Shown here piece after piece: positions 51,153-63,960 of a DNA stretch of 64,000 nt. The notes beneath the pieces were generated by a model that was not told the origin of the DNA, searched no databases, and saw only the letters and a program-made list of their open reading frames with translations. Origin of the DNA: Closterium sp. Naga37s-1. Lineage: Eukaryota > Streptophyta > Zygnematophyceae > Desmidiales > Closteriaceae. The DNA is taken from the NCBI GenBank assembly GCA_947471745.1, contig CANJKZ010000177.1, forward strand, positions 31,995 to 95,994, read 5' to 3'. Made by a program: the position numbers and the translations under genes. Position 1 is the first letter of the stretch; each line of letters begins with the position of its first letter.

Positions 51153-51178
51153 GCATGCTAGTCTGGGTTATTCTCGTG
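51153..51178 (+). other. Triple two-allele insertion in one monomer
   Basis: GCATGCTAGTC replaces GCAGCAGTC or GCTGCTGTC, and CTCGTG replaces CTGTG or CTCTG 12 bases later. All three linked polymorphic columns of the two monomer families show both bases together within 26 bp. Confidence 0.85.
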
Positions 51179-52337
51179 CAGAATTGCCTGCAATCAGGTT
51201 GCAAGTGAAATCACCCACTTCTACTTGGGCAAATGATCTGATTTCCATAGGGGACGCTAATCACACCTATTCCAGACTACCCTATGAAAATCAACTCATT
51301 TGCCCAAGGTTTGCTATGGTTTTGGAGCATTGTTCTGCAGCAGTCTGGGTTATTCTGTGCAGAATTGCCTGCAATCAGGTTGCAAGTGAAATCACCCACT
51401 TCTACTTGGGCAAATGATCTGATTTTCATAGGGGACCCTAATCACACCTATTCCAGACTACCCTATGAAAATCAACTCATTTGCCCAAGGTTTGCTATGG
51501 TTTTGGAGCATTGTTCTGCAGCAGTCTGGGTTATTCTGTGCAGAATTGCCTGCAATCAGGTTGCAAGTGAAATCACCCACTTCTACTTGGGCAAATGATC
51601 TGATTTTCATAGGGGACCCTAATCACACCTATTCCAGACTACCCTATGAAAATCAACTCATTTGGCCAAGGTTTGCTATGGTTTTGGAGCATTGTTCTGC
51701 AGCTGTCTGGGTTATTCTCTGCAGAATTGCCTGCAATCAGGTTGCAAGTGCAATCACCCACTTCTACTTGGGCAAATGATCTGATTTCATAGGGGACCCT
51801 AATCACACCTATTCCAGACTACCCTATGAAAATCAACTCATTTGGCCCAAGGTTTGCTATGGTTTTGGAGCATTGTTCTGCAGCAGTCTGGGTTATTCTG
51901 TGCAGAATTGCCTGCAATCAGGTTGCAAGTGAAATCACCCACTTCTACTTGGGCAAATGATCTGATTTTCATAGGGGACCCTAATCACACCTATTCCAGA
52001 CTACCCTATGAAAATCAACTCATTTGGCCAAGGTTTGCTATGGTTTTGGAGCATTGTTCTGCTGCTGTCTGGGTTATTCTCTGCAGAATTGCCTGCAATC
52101 AGGTTGCAAGTGCAATCACCCACTTCTACTTGGGCAAATGATCTGATTTCCATAGGGGACGCTAATCACACCTATTCCAGACTACCCTATGAAAATCAAC
52201 TCATTTGCCCAAGGTTTGCTATGGTTTTGGAGCATTGTTCTGCAGCAGTCTGGGTTATTCTGTGCAGAATTGCCTGCAATCAGGTTGCAAGTGAAATCAC
52301 CCACTTCTACTTGGGCAAATGATCTGATTTTCATAGG

Positions 52338-52347
52338 GGACCTAATC
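52338..52347 (+). other. Allele-loss deletion in the short spacer (GGACCTAATC)
   Basis: The two alleles are GGACCCTAATC and GGACGCTAATC. Here the variable base is missing, leaving only what both alleles share. It is the converse of the GACCGCT insertion at 58143-58149 and the GACGCCT insertion at 62871-62877. Confidence 0.75.
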
Positions 52348-55300
52348 ACACCTATTCCAGACTACCCTATGAAAATCAACTCATTTGCCCAAGGTTTGCT
52401 ATGGTTTTGGAGCATTGTTCTGCAGCAGTCTGGGTTATTCTGTGCAGAATTGCCTGCAATCAGGTTGCAAGTGAAATCACCCACTTCTACTTGGGCAAAT
52501 GATCTGTATTTTCATAGGGGACCCTAATCACACCTATTCCAGACTACCCTATGAAAATCAACTCATTTGGCCAAGGTTTGCTATGGTTTTGGAGCATTGT
52601 TCTGCTGCTGTCTGGGTTATTCTCTGCAGAATTGCCTGCAATCAGGTTGCAAGTGCAATCACCCACTTCTACTTGGGCAAATAATCTGATTTCCATAGGG
52701 GACGCTAATCACACCTATTCCAGACTACCCTATGAAAATCAACTCATTTGCCCAAGGTTTGCTATGGTTTTGGAGCATTGTTCTGCATGCTGTCTGGGTT
52801 ATTCTGTGCAGAATTGCCTGCAATCAGGTTGCAAGTGAAATCACCCACTTCTACTTGGGCAAATGATCTGATTTTCATAGGGGACGCTAATCACACCTAT
52901 TCCAGACTACCCTATGAAAATCAACTCATTTGCCCAAGGTTTGCTATGGTTTTGGAGCATTGTTCTGCTGCTGTCTGGGTTATTCTCTGCAGAATTGCCT
53001 GCAATCAGGTTGCAAGTGAAATCACCCACTTCTACTTGGGCAAATGATCTGATTTCCATAGGGGACGCTAATCACACCTATTCCAGACTACCCTATGAAA
53101 ATCAACTCATTTGCCCAAGGTTTGCTATGGTTTTGGAGCATTGTTCTGCAGCAGTCTGGGTTATTCTGTGCAGAATTGCCTGCAATCAGGTTGCAAGTGA
53201 AATCACCCACTTCTACTTGGGCAAATGATCTGATTTTCATAGGGGACCCTAATCACACCTATTCCAGACTACCCTATGAAAATCAACTCATTTGGCCAAG
53301 GTTTGCTATGGTTTTGGAGCATTGTTCTGCTGCTGTCTGGGTTATTCTCTGCAGAATTGCCTGCAATCAGGTTGCAAGTGCAATCACCCACTTCTACTTG
53401 GGCAAATGATCTGATTTCCATAGGGGACCCTAATCACACCTATTCCAGACTACCCTATGAAAATCAACTCATTTGCCCAAGGTTTGCTATGGTTTTGGAG
53501 CATTGTTCTGCAGCAGTCTGGGTTATTCTGTGCAGAATTGCCTGCAATCAGGTTGCAAGTGAAATCACCCACTTCTACTTGGGCAAATGATCTGATTTTC
53601 ATAGGGGACCCTAATCACACCTATTCCAGACTACCCTATGAAAATCAACTCATTTGGCCCAAGGTTTGCTATGGTTTTGGAGCATTGTTCTGCTGCTGTC
53701 TGGGTTATTCTCTGCAGAATTGCCTGCAATCAGGTTGCAAGTGCAATCACCCACTTCTACTTGGGCAAATGATCTGATTTTCATAGGGGACGCTAATCAC
53801 ACCTATTCCAGACTACCCTATGAAAATCAACTCATTTGGCCAAGGTTTGCTATGGTTTTGGAGCATTGTTCTGCTGCTGTCTGGGTTATTCTCTGCAGAA
53901 TTGCCTGCAATCAGGTTGCAAGTGCAATCACCCACTTCTACTTGGGCAAATGATCTGATTTCCATAGGGGACGCTAATCACACCTATTCCAGACTACCCT
54001 ATGAAAATCAACTCATTTGCCCAAGGTTTGCTATGGTTTTGGAGCATTGTTCTGCAGCATGTCTGGGTTATTCTGTGCAGAATTGCCTGCAATCAGGTTG
54101 CAAGTGAAATCACCCACTTCTACTTGGGCAAATGATCTGATTTTCATAGGGGACCCTAATCACACCTATTCCAGACTACCCTATGAAAATCAACTCATTT
54201 GCCCAAGGTTTGCTATGGTTTTGGAGCATTGTTCTGCAGCAGTCTGGGTTATTCTGTGCAGAATTGCCTGCAATCAGGTTGCAAGTGAAATCACCCACTT
54301 CTACTTGGGCAAATGATCTGTATTTTCATAGGGGACCCTAATCACACCTATTCCAGACTACCCTATGAAAATCAACTCATTTGCCCAAGGTTTGCTATGG
54401 TTTTGGAGCATTGTTCTGCTGCTGTCTGGGTTATTCTCTGCAGAATTGCCTGCAATCAGGTTGCAAGTGCAATCACCCACTTCTACTTGGGCAAATGATC
54501 TGATTTCCATAGGGGACGCTAATCACACCTATTCCAGACTACCCTATGAAAATCAACTCATTTGCCCAAGGTTTGCTATGGTTTTGGAGCATTGTTCTGC
54601 TGCTGTCTGGGTTATTCTCTGCAGAATTGCCTGCAATCAGGTTGCAAGTGAAATCACCCACTTCTACTTGGGCAAATGATCTGATTTTCATAGGGGACCC
54701 TAATCACACCTATTCCAGACTACCCTATGAAAATCAACTCATTTGCCCAAGGTTTGCTATGGTTTTGGAGCATTGTTCTGCAGCATGTCTGGGTTATTCT
54801 CTGCAGAATTGCCTGCAATCAGGTTGCAAGTGAAATCACCCACTTCTACTTGGGCAAATGATCTGATTTCCATAGGGGACCCTAATCACACCTATTCCAG
54901 ACTACCCTATGAAAATCAACTCATTTGCCCAAGGTTTGCTATGGTTTTGGAGCATTGTTCTGCAGCAGTCTGGGTTATTCTGTGCAGAATTGCCTGCAAT
55001 CAGGTTGCAAGTGAAATCACCCACTTCTACTTGGGCAAATGATCTGATTTCATAGGGGACGCTAATCACACCTATTCCAGACTACCCTATGAAAATCAAC
55101 TCATTTGCCCAAGGTTTGCTATGGTTTTGGAGCATTGTTCTGCAGCAGTCTGGGTTATTCTGTGCAGAATTGCCTGCAATCAGGTTGCAAGTGAAATCAC
55201 CCACTTCTACTTGGGCAAATGATCTGATTTTCATAGGGGACCCTAATCACACCTATTCCAGACTACCCTATGAAAATCAACTCATTTGCCCAAGGTTTGC

Positions 55301-58300
55301 TATGGTTTTGGAGCATTGTTCTGCAGCAGTCTGGGTTATTCTGTGCAGAATTGCCTGCAATCAGGTTGCAAGTGAAATCACCCACTTCTACTTGGGCAAA
55401 TGATCTGATTTTCATAGGGGACCCTAATCACACCTATTCCAGACTACCCTATGAAAATCAACTCATTTGGCCAAGGTTTGCTATGGTTTTGGAGCATTGT
55501 TCTGCTGCTGTCTGGGTTATTCTCTGCAGAATTGCCTGCAATCAGGTTGCAAGTGAAATCACCCACTTCTACTTGGGCAAATGATCTGATTTTCATAGGG
55601 GACCCTAATCACACCTATTCCAGACTACCCTATGAAAATCAACTCATTTGCCCAAGGTTTGCTATGGTTTTGGAGCATTGTTCTGCAGCAGTCTGGGTTA
55701 TTCTGTGCAGAATTGCCTGCAATCAGGTTGCAAGTGAAATCACCCACTTCTACTTGGGCAAATGATCTGATTTTCATAGGGGACCCTAATCACACCTATT
55801 CCAGACTACCCTATGAAAATCAACTCATTTGCCCAAGGTTTGCTATGGTTTTGGAGCATTGTTCTGCAGCAGTCTGGGTTATTCTGTGCAGAATTGCCTG
55901 CAATCAGGTTGCAAGTGAAATCACCCACTTCTACTTGGGCAAATGATCTGATTTCCATAGGGGACCCTAATCACACCTATTCCAGACTACCCTATGAAAA
56001 TCAACTCATTTGCCCAAGGTTTGCTATGGTTTTGGAGCATTGTTCTGCAGCAGTCTGGGTTATTCTGTGCAGAATTGCCTGCAATCAGGTTGCAAGTGAA
56101 ATCACCCACTTCTACTTGGGCAAATGATCTGATTTTCATAGGGGACCCTAATCACACCTATTCCAGACTACCCTATGAAAATCAACTCATTTGCCCAAGG
56201 TTTGCTATGGTTTTGGAGCATTGTTCTGCATGCATGTCTGGGTTATTCTGTGCAGAATTGCCTGCAATCAGGTTGCAAGTGAAATCACCCACTTCTACTT
56301 GGGCAAATGATCTGATTTTCATAGGGGACCCTAATCACACCTATTCCAGACTACCCTATGAAAATCAACTCATTTGCCCAAGGTTTGCTATGGTTTTGGA
56401 GCATTGTTCTGCAGCAGTCTGGGTTATTCTGTGCAGAATTGCCTGCAATCAGGTTGCAAGTGAAATCACCCACTTCTACTTGGGCAAATGATCTGATTTT
56501 CATAGGGGACCCTAATCACACCTATTCCAGACTACCCTATGAAAATCAACTCATTTGCCCAAGGTTTGCTATGGTTTTGGAGCATTGTTCTGCAGCAGTC
56601 TGGGTTATTCTGTGCAGAATTGCCTGCAATCAGGTTGCAAGTGAAATCACCCACTTCTACTTGGGCAAATGATCTGTATTTTCATAGGGGACCCTAATCA
56701 CACCTATTCCAGACTACCCTATGAAAATCAACTCATTTGGCCAAGGTTTGCTATGGTTTTGGAGCATTGTTCTGCTGCTGTCTGGGTTATTCTCTGCAGA
56801 ATTGCCTGCAATCAGGTTGCAAGTGCAATCACCCACTTCTACTTGGGCAAATGATCTGATTTCATAGGGGACGCTAATCACACCTATTCCAGACTACCCT
56901 ATGAAAATCAACTCATTTGCCCAAGGTTTGCTATGGTTTTGGAGCATTGTTCTGCTAGCTAGTCTGGGTTATTCTGTGCAGAATTGCCTGCAATCAGGTT
57001 GCAAGTGAAATCACCCACTTCTACTTGGGCAAATGATCTGATTTTCATAGGGGACCCTAATCACACCTATTCCAGACTACCCTATGAAAATCAACTCATT
57101 TGCCCAAGGTTTGCTATGGTTTTGGAGCATTGTTCTGCAGCAGTCTGGGTTATTCTGTGCAGAATTGCCTGCAATCAGGTTGCAAGTGAAATCACCCACT
57201 TCTACTTGGGCAAATGATCTGATTTTCATAGGGGACCCTAATCACACCTATTCCAGACTACCCTATGAAAATCAACTCATTTGCCCAAGGTTTGCTATGG
57301 TTTTGGAGCATTGTTCTGCTGCTGTCTGGGTTATTCTCTGCAGAATTGCCTGCAATCAGGTTGCAAGTGCAATCACCCACTTCTACTTGGGCAAATGATC
57401 TGATTTCATAGGGGACGCTAATCACACCTATTCCAGACTACCCTATGAAAATCAACTCATTTGCCCAAGGTTTGCTATGGTTTTGGAGCATTGTTCTGCA
57501 TGCATGTCTGGGTTATTCTGTGCAGAATTGCCTGCAATCAGGTTGCAAGTGAAATCACCCACTTCTACTTGGGCAAATGATCTGATTTTCATAGGGGACC
57601 CTAATCACACCTATTCCAGACTACCCTATGAAAATCAACTCATTTGCCCAAGGTTTGCTATGGTTTTGGAGCATTGTTCTGCATGCTGTCTGGGTTATTC
57701 TGTGCAGAATTGCCTGCAATCAGGTTGCAAGTGAAATCACCCACTTCTACTTGGGCAAATGATCTGATTTTCCATAGGGGACCCTAATCACACCTATTCC
57801 AGACTACCCTATGAAAATCAACTCATTTGCCCAAGGTTTGCTATGGTTTTGGAGCATTGTTCTGCAGCTAGTCTGGGTTATTCTCTGCAGAATTGCCTGC
57901 AATCAGGTTGCAAGTGAAATCACCCACTTCTACTTGGGCAAATGATCTGATTTTCATAGGGGACCCTAATCACACCTATTCCAGACTACCCTATGAAAAT
58001 CAACTCATTTGCCCAAGGTTTGCTATGGTTTTGGAGCATTGTTCTGCTGCTGTCTGGGTTATTCTCTGCAGAATTGCCTGCAATCAGGTTGCAAGTGAAA
58101 TCACCCACTTCTACTTGGGCAAATGATCTGATTTTCATAGGGGACCGCTAATCACACCTATTCCAGACTACCCTATGAAAATCAACTCATTTGGCCCAAG
58201 GTTTGCTATGGTTTTGGAGCATTGTTCTGCATGCATGTCTGGGTTATTCTCTGCAGAATTGCCTGCAATCAGGTTGCAAGTGCAATCACCCACTTCTACT

Positions 58301-61300
58301 TGGGCAAATGATCTGATTTTCATAGGGGACCCTAATCACACCTATTCCAGACTACCCTATGAAAATCAACTCATTTGCCAAGGTTTGCTATGGTTTTGGA
58401 GCATTGTTCTGCAGCATGTCTGGGTTATTCTGTGCAGAATTGCCTGCAATCAGGTTGCAAGTGAAATCACCCACTTCTACTTGGGCAAATGATCTGATTT
58501 TCATAGGGGACCCTAATCACACCTATTCCAGACTACCCTATGAAAATCAACTCATTTGCCCAAGGTTTGCTATGGTTTTGGAGCATTGTTCTGCTGCTGT
58601 CTGGGTTATTCTCTGCAGAATTGCCTGCAATCAGGTTGCAAGTGAAATCACCCACTTCTACTTGGGCAAATGATCTGATTTTCATAGGGGACCCTAATCA
58701 CACCTATTCCAGACTACCCTATGAAAATCAACTCATTTGCCCAAGGTTTGCTATGGTTTTGGAGCATTGTTCTGCATGCATGTCTGGGTTATTCTCTGCA
58801 GAATTGCCTGCAATCAGGTTGCAAGTGAAATCACCCACTTCTACTTGGGCAAATGATCTGATTTTCATAGGGGACCCTAATCACACCTATTCCAGACTAC
58901 CCTATGAAAATCAACTCATTTGCCCAAGGTTTGCTATGGTTTTGGAGCATTGTTCTGCAGCAGTCTGGGTTATTCTGTGCAGAATTGCCTGCAATCAGGT
59001 TGCAAGTGAAATCACCCACTTCTACTTGGGCAAATGATCTGATTTTCATAGGGGACCCTAATCACACCTATTCCAGACTACCCTATGAAAATCAACTCAT
59101 TTGCCCAAGGTTTGCTATGGTTTTGGAGCATTGTTCTGCAGCAGTCTGGGTTATTCTCGTGCAGAATTGCCTGCAATCAGGTTGCAAGTGAAATCACCCA
59201 CTTCTACTTGGGCAAATGATCTGATTTTCATAGGGGACCCTAATCACACCTATTCCAGACTACCCTATGAAAATCAACTCATTTGCCCAAGGTTTGCTAT
59301 GGTTTTGGAGCATTGTTCTGCAGCAGTCTGGGTTATTCTGTGCAGAATTGCCTGCAATCAGGTTGCAAGTGAAATCACCCACTTCTACTTGGGCAAATGA
59401 TCTGATTTTCATAGGGGACCCTAATCACACCTATTCCAGACTACCCTATGAAAATCAACTCATTTGGCCCAAGGTTTGCTATGGTTTTGGAGCATTGTTC
59501 TGCATGCTGTCTGGGTTATTCTCTGCAGAATTGCCTGCAATCAGGTTGCAAGTGCAATCACCCACTTCTACTTGGGCAAATGATCTGATTTCCATAGGGG
59601 ACCCTAATCACACCTATTCCAGACTACCCTATGAAAATCAACTCATTTGCCCAAGGTTTGCTATGGTTTTGGAGCATTGTTCTGCAGCAGTCTGGGTTAT
59701 TCTCGTGCAGAATTGCCTGCAATCAGGTTGCAAGTGAAATCACCCACTTCTACTTGGGCAAATGATCTGATTTCATAGGGGACCCTAATCACACCTATTC
59801 CAGACTACCCTATGAAAATCAACTCATTTGCCCAAGGTTTGCTATGGTTTTGGAGCATTGTTCTGCATGCATGTCTGGGTTATTCTCGTGCAGAATTGCC
59901 TGCAATCAGGTTGCAAGTGAAATCACCCACTTCTACTTGGGCAAATGATCTGATTTTCATAGGGGACCCTAATCACACCTATTCCAGACTACCCTATGAA
60001 AATCAACTCATTTGCCCAAGGTTTGCTATGGTTTTGGAGCATTGTTCTGCAGCAGTCTGGGTTATTCTGTGCAGAATTGCCTGCAATCAGGTTGCAAGTG
60101 AAATCACCCACTTCTACTTGGGCAAATGATCTGATTTTCATAGGGGACCCTAATCACACCTATTCCAGACTACCCTATGAAAATCAACTCATTTGCCCAA
60201 GGTTTGCTATGGTTTTGGAGCATTGTTCTGCAGCTAGTCTGGGTTATTCTGTGCAGAATTGCCTGCAATCAGGTTGCAAGTGAAATCACCCACTTCTACT
60301 TGGGCAAATGATCTGATTTTCATAGGGGACCCTAATCACACCTATTCCAGACTACCCTATGAAAATCAACTCATTTGGCCCAAGGTTTGCTATGGTTTTG
60401 GAGCATTGTTCTGCAGCTGTCTGGGTTATTCTCTGCAGAATTGCCTGCAATCAGGTTGCAAGTGAAATCACCCACTTCTACTTGGGCAAATGATCTGATT
60501 TTCATAGGGGACCCTAATCACACCTATTCCAGACTACCCTATGAAAATCAACTCATTTGCCCAAGGTTTGCTATGGTTTTGGAGCATTGTTCTGCAGCAG
60601 TCTGGGTTATTCTGTGCAGAATTGCCTGCAATCAGGTTGCAAGTGAAATCACCCACTTCTACTTGGGCAAATGATCTGATTTTCATAGGGGACCCTAATC
60701 ACACCTATTCCAGACTACCCTATGAAAATCAACTCATTTGCCCAAGGTTTGCTATGGTTTTGGAGCATTGTTCTGCAGCAGTCTGGGTTATTCTCGTGCA
60801 GAATTGCCTGCAATCAGGTTGCAAGTGAAATCACCCACTTCTACTTGGGCAAATGATCTGATTTTCATAGGGGACCCTAATCACACCTATTCCAGACTAC
60901 CCTATGAAAATCAACTCATTTGCCAAGGTTTGCTATGGTTTTGGAGCATTGTTCTGCAGCAGTCTGGGTTATTCTGTGCAGAATTGCCTGCAATCAGGTT
61001 GCAAGTGAAATCACCCACTTCTACTTGGGCAAATGATCTGATTTTCATAGGGGACCCTAATCACACCTATTCCAGACTACCCTATGAAAATCAACTCATT
61101 TGCCCAAGGTTTGCTATGGTTTTGGAGCATTGTTCTGCTGCTGTCTGGGTTATTCTCTGCAGAATTGCCTGCAATCAGGTTGCAAGTGAAATCACCCACT
61201 TCTACTTGGGCAAATGATCTGATTTTCATAGGGGACCCTAATCACACCTATTCCAGACTACCCTATGAAAATCAACTCATTTGCCAAGGTTTGCTATGGT

Positions 61301-62580
61301 TTTGGAGCATTGTTCTGCTGCATGTCTGGGTTATTCTCTGCAGAATTGCCTGCAATCAGGTTGCAAGTGAAATCACCCACTTCTACTTGGGCAAATGATC
61401 TGATTTTCATAGGGGACCCTAATCACACCTATTCCAGACTACCCTATGAAAATCAACTCATTTGCCCAAGGTTTGCTATGGTTTTGGAGCATTGTTCTGC
61501 ATGCTAGTCTGGGTTATTCTCTGCAGAATTGCCTGCAATCAGGTTGCAAGTGAAATCACCCACTTCTACTTGGGCAAATGATCTGATTTTCATAGGGGAC
61601 CCTAATCACACCTATTCCAGACTACCCTATGAAAATCAACTCATTTGCCCAAGGTTTGCTATGGTTTTGGAGCATTGTTCTGCTGCTAGTCTGGGTTATT
61701 CTCTGCAGAATTGCCTGCAATCAGGTTGCAAGTGAAATCACCCACTTCTACTTGGGCAAATGATCTGATTTTCATAGGGGACCCTAATCACACCTATTCC
61801 AGACTACCCTATGAAAATCAACTCATTTGCCCAAGGTTTGCTATGGTTTTGGAGCATTGTTCTGCTGCTGTCTGGGTTATTCTCTGCAGAATTGCCTGCA
61901 ATCAGGTTGCAAGTGAAATCACCCACTTCTACTTGGGCAAATGATCTGATTTCATAGGGGACCCTAATCACACCTATTCCAGACTACCCTATGAAAATCA
62001 ACTCATTTGCCCAAGGTTTGCTATGGTTTTGGAGCATTGTTCTGCTAGCATGTCTGGGTTATTCTGTGCAGAATTGCCTGCAATCAGGTTGCAAGTGAAA
62101 TCACCCACTTCTACTTGGGCAAATGATCTGATTTTCATAGGGGACCCTAATCACACCTATTCCAGACTACCCTATGAAAATCAACTCATTTGGCCAAGGT
62201 TTGCTATGGTTTTGGAGCATTGTTCTGCTGCTGTCTGGGTTATTCTCTGCAGAATTGCCTGCAATCAGGTTGCAAGTGCAATCACCCACTTCTACTTGGG
62301 CAAATGATCTGATTTTCATAGGGGACCCTAATCACACCTATTCCAGACTACCCTATGAAAATCAACTCATTTGGCCAAGGTTTGCTATGGTTTTGGAGCA
62401 TTGTTCTGCTGCTGTCTGGGTTATTCTCTGCAGAATTGCCTGCAATCAGGTTGCAAGTGCAATCACCCACTTCTACTTGGGCAAATGATCTGATTTTCAT
62501 AGGGGACGCTAATCACACCTATTCCAGACTACCCTATGAAAATCAACTCATTTGCCCAAGGTTTGCTATGGTTTTGGAGC

Positions 62581-63260
62581 ATTGTTCTGCATGCGTCTGG
62601 GTTATTCTGCTGCAGAATTGCCTGCAATCAGGTTGCAAGTGAAATCACCCCACTTCTACTTGGGCAAATGATCTGATTTCATAGGGGACCCTAATCACAC
62701 CTATTCCAGACTACCCTATGAAAATCAACTCATTTGCCCAAGGTTTGCTATGGTTTTGGAGCATTGTTCTGCATGCATGTCTGGGTTATTCCTGTGCAGA
62801 ATTGCCTGCAATCAGGTTGCAAGTGAAATCACCCACTTCTACTTGGGCAAATGATCTGATTTTCATAGGGGACGCCTAATCACACCTATTCCAGACTACC
62901 CTATGAAAAAATCAACTCAGTTTGCCCAAGGTTTGCTATGGTTTTGGAGGCATTGTTCTGCTGCTGTCTGGGTTAGTCTCTGCAGAATTGCCTGCAATCA
63001 GGTTGCAAGTGAAATCACCCACTTCTACTTGGGGCAAATGATCTGATTTCATAGGGGGGACCCTAATCACACCTATTCCAGACTACCCTATGAAAATCAA
63101 CTCATTTGCCAAGGTTTGCTATGGTTTTGGAGCATTGTTTCTGCTGCGTCTGGGTTAGTTCTGTGCAGATTGCCTGCAATCCAGTTGCAAGTAAAATCAC
63201 CACTTTCTACTTGGGCAAATGATCTGATTTTCCATAGGGGACCCTAATCAAACACCTATT
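62581..63260 (+). repeat. Noisy patch with homopolymer and random indels
   Basis: This patch differs from the rest by errors outside the known polymorphic columns: an extra C near 62650, ATTCCTG near 62790, ATGAAAAAATCAACTCAGTT near 62905-62925, GGAGGCATT near 62948, GGTTAGTC near 62973, TTGGGGCAAA near 63031, TAGGGGGGAC near 63053, TTGTTTCTG near 63136, GCAGATTGCC near 63165, AATCCAGTTG near 63178, CACCACTTTC near 63199 and ATCAAACACC near 63248. The 181-bp framework survives. The pattern suggests unpolished or thinly covered sequence. Confidence 0.8.
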
Positions 63261-63807
63261 CCAGACTACCCTATGAAAATCAACTCATTTGCCCAAGGTT
63301 TGCTATGGTTTTGGAGCATTGTTCTGCTGCTGTCTGGGTTATTCTCTGCAGAATTGCCTGCAATCAGGTTGCAAGTGCAATCACCCACTTCTACTTGGGC
63401 AAATGATCTGATTTCCATAGGGGACGCTAATCACACCTATTCCAGACTACCCTATGAAAATCAACTCATTTGCCAAGGTTTGCTATGGTTTTGGAGCATT
63501 GTTCTGCAGCAGTCTGGGTTATTCTGCAGAATGCCTGCAATCAGGTTGCAAGTGAAATCACCCACTTCTACTTGGGCAAATGATCGTATTTTCATAGGGG
63601 ACCCTAATCACACCTATTCCAGACTACCCTATGAAAATCAACTCATTTGGCCAAGGTTTGCTATGGTTTTGGAGCATTGTTCTGCTGCTGTCTGGGTTAT
63701 TCTCTGCAGAATTGCCTGCAATCAGGTTGCAAGTGCAATCACCCACTTCTACTTGGGCAAATGATCTGATTTTCATAGGGGACGCTAATCACACCTATTC
63801 CAGACTA
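63261..63807 (+). repeat. Recovered clean monomers after the noisy patch
   Basis: Three monomers of good quality follow, including a GATCGTATTTT type (63580s). Remaining length changes are TTGCCAAGG near 63471-63478 (one base short) and a shortened TATTCTGCAGAATGCC near 63520-63535. Confidence 0.75.
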
Positions 63808-63960
63808 CCCTATGAAAATCAACTCATTTGCCCAAGGTTTGCTATGGTTTTGGAGCATTGTTCTGCAGCATGTCTGGGTTATTCTTGCAGAATTGCCTGC
63901 AATCAGGTTGCAAGTGAAATCACTCACTTCTACTTAGGAAATCACACCTATTCCAGACTA
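63808..63960 (+). repeat. Truncated monomer, 153 bp, right arm deleted
   Basis: From one CCCTATG (63808) to the next (63961) is 153 bp, 28 short of normal. The loss falls between ACTT (about 63935) and AATCACACC, removing most of the right arm and the GGGACCCT of the short spacer; the junction reads ACTTAGGAAATCACACC. It is the only monomer in the window missing a large piece. It lies close behind a noisy patch, so it may be an assembly fault rather than a real array variant. Confidence 0.8.

Larger units (their letters stand above)
51001..62580 (+). repeat. Homogenised segment dense in two-allele insertions
   Basis: Monomers converge on one consensus (TTGCCC arm, GTGAAATC, GATTTTCAT, GACCCTAATC). 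The column normally GCAGCAGTC or GCTGCTGTC often shows mixed forms with one or two extra bases: GCATGCTAGTC (51153), GCATGCTGTC (52787), GCAGCATGTC (54056), GCATGCATGTC (56229), GCTAGCTAGTC (56954), GCAGCTAGTC (57863), GCTGCATGTC (61318), GCTAGCATGTC (62044). The linked downstream column shows CTCGTGCAG (51173, 59157, 59703, 59886, 60793). These are side-by-side retentions of the A/T and C/G alleles, so the underlying true monomers cannot be recovered from this sequence alone. Confidence 0.8.

Noticed and set aside
56229..56240. GCATGCATG-like palindromes around 52.7-62.6 kb as a new regulatory motif
   Set aside because: They appear only where the A and T alleles of the family columns are both written out, and alternate with GCTAGCTAG in the same column. 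They are best explained by consensus merging.
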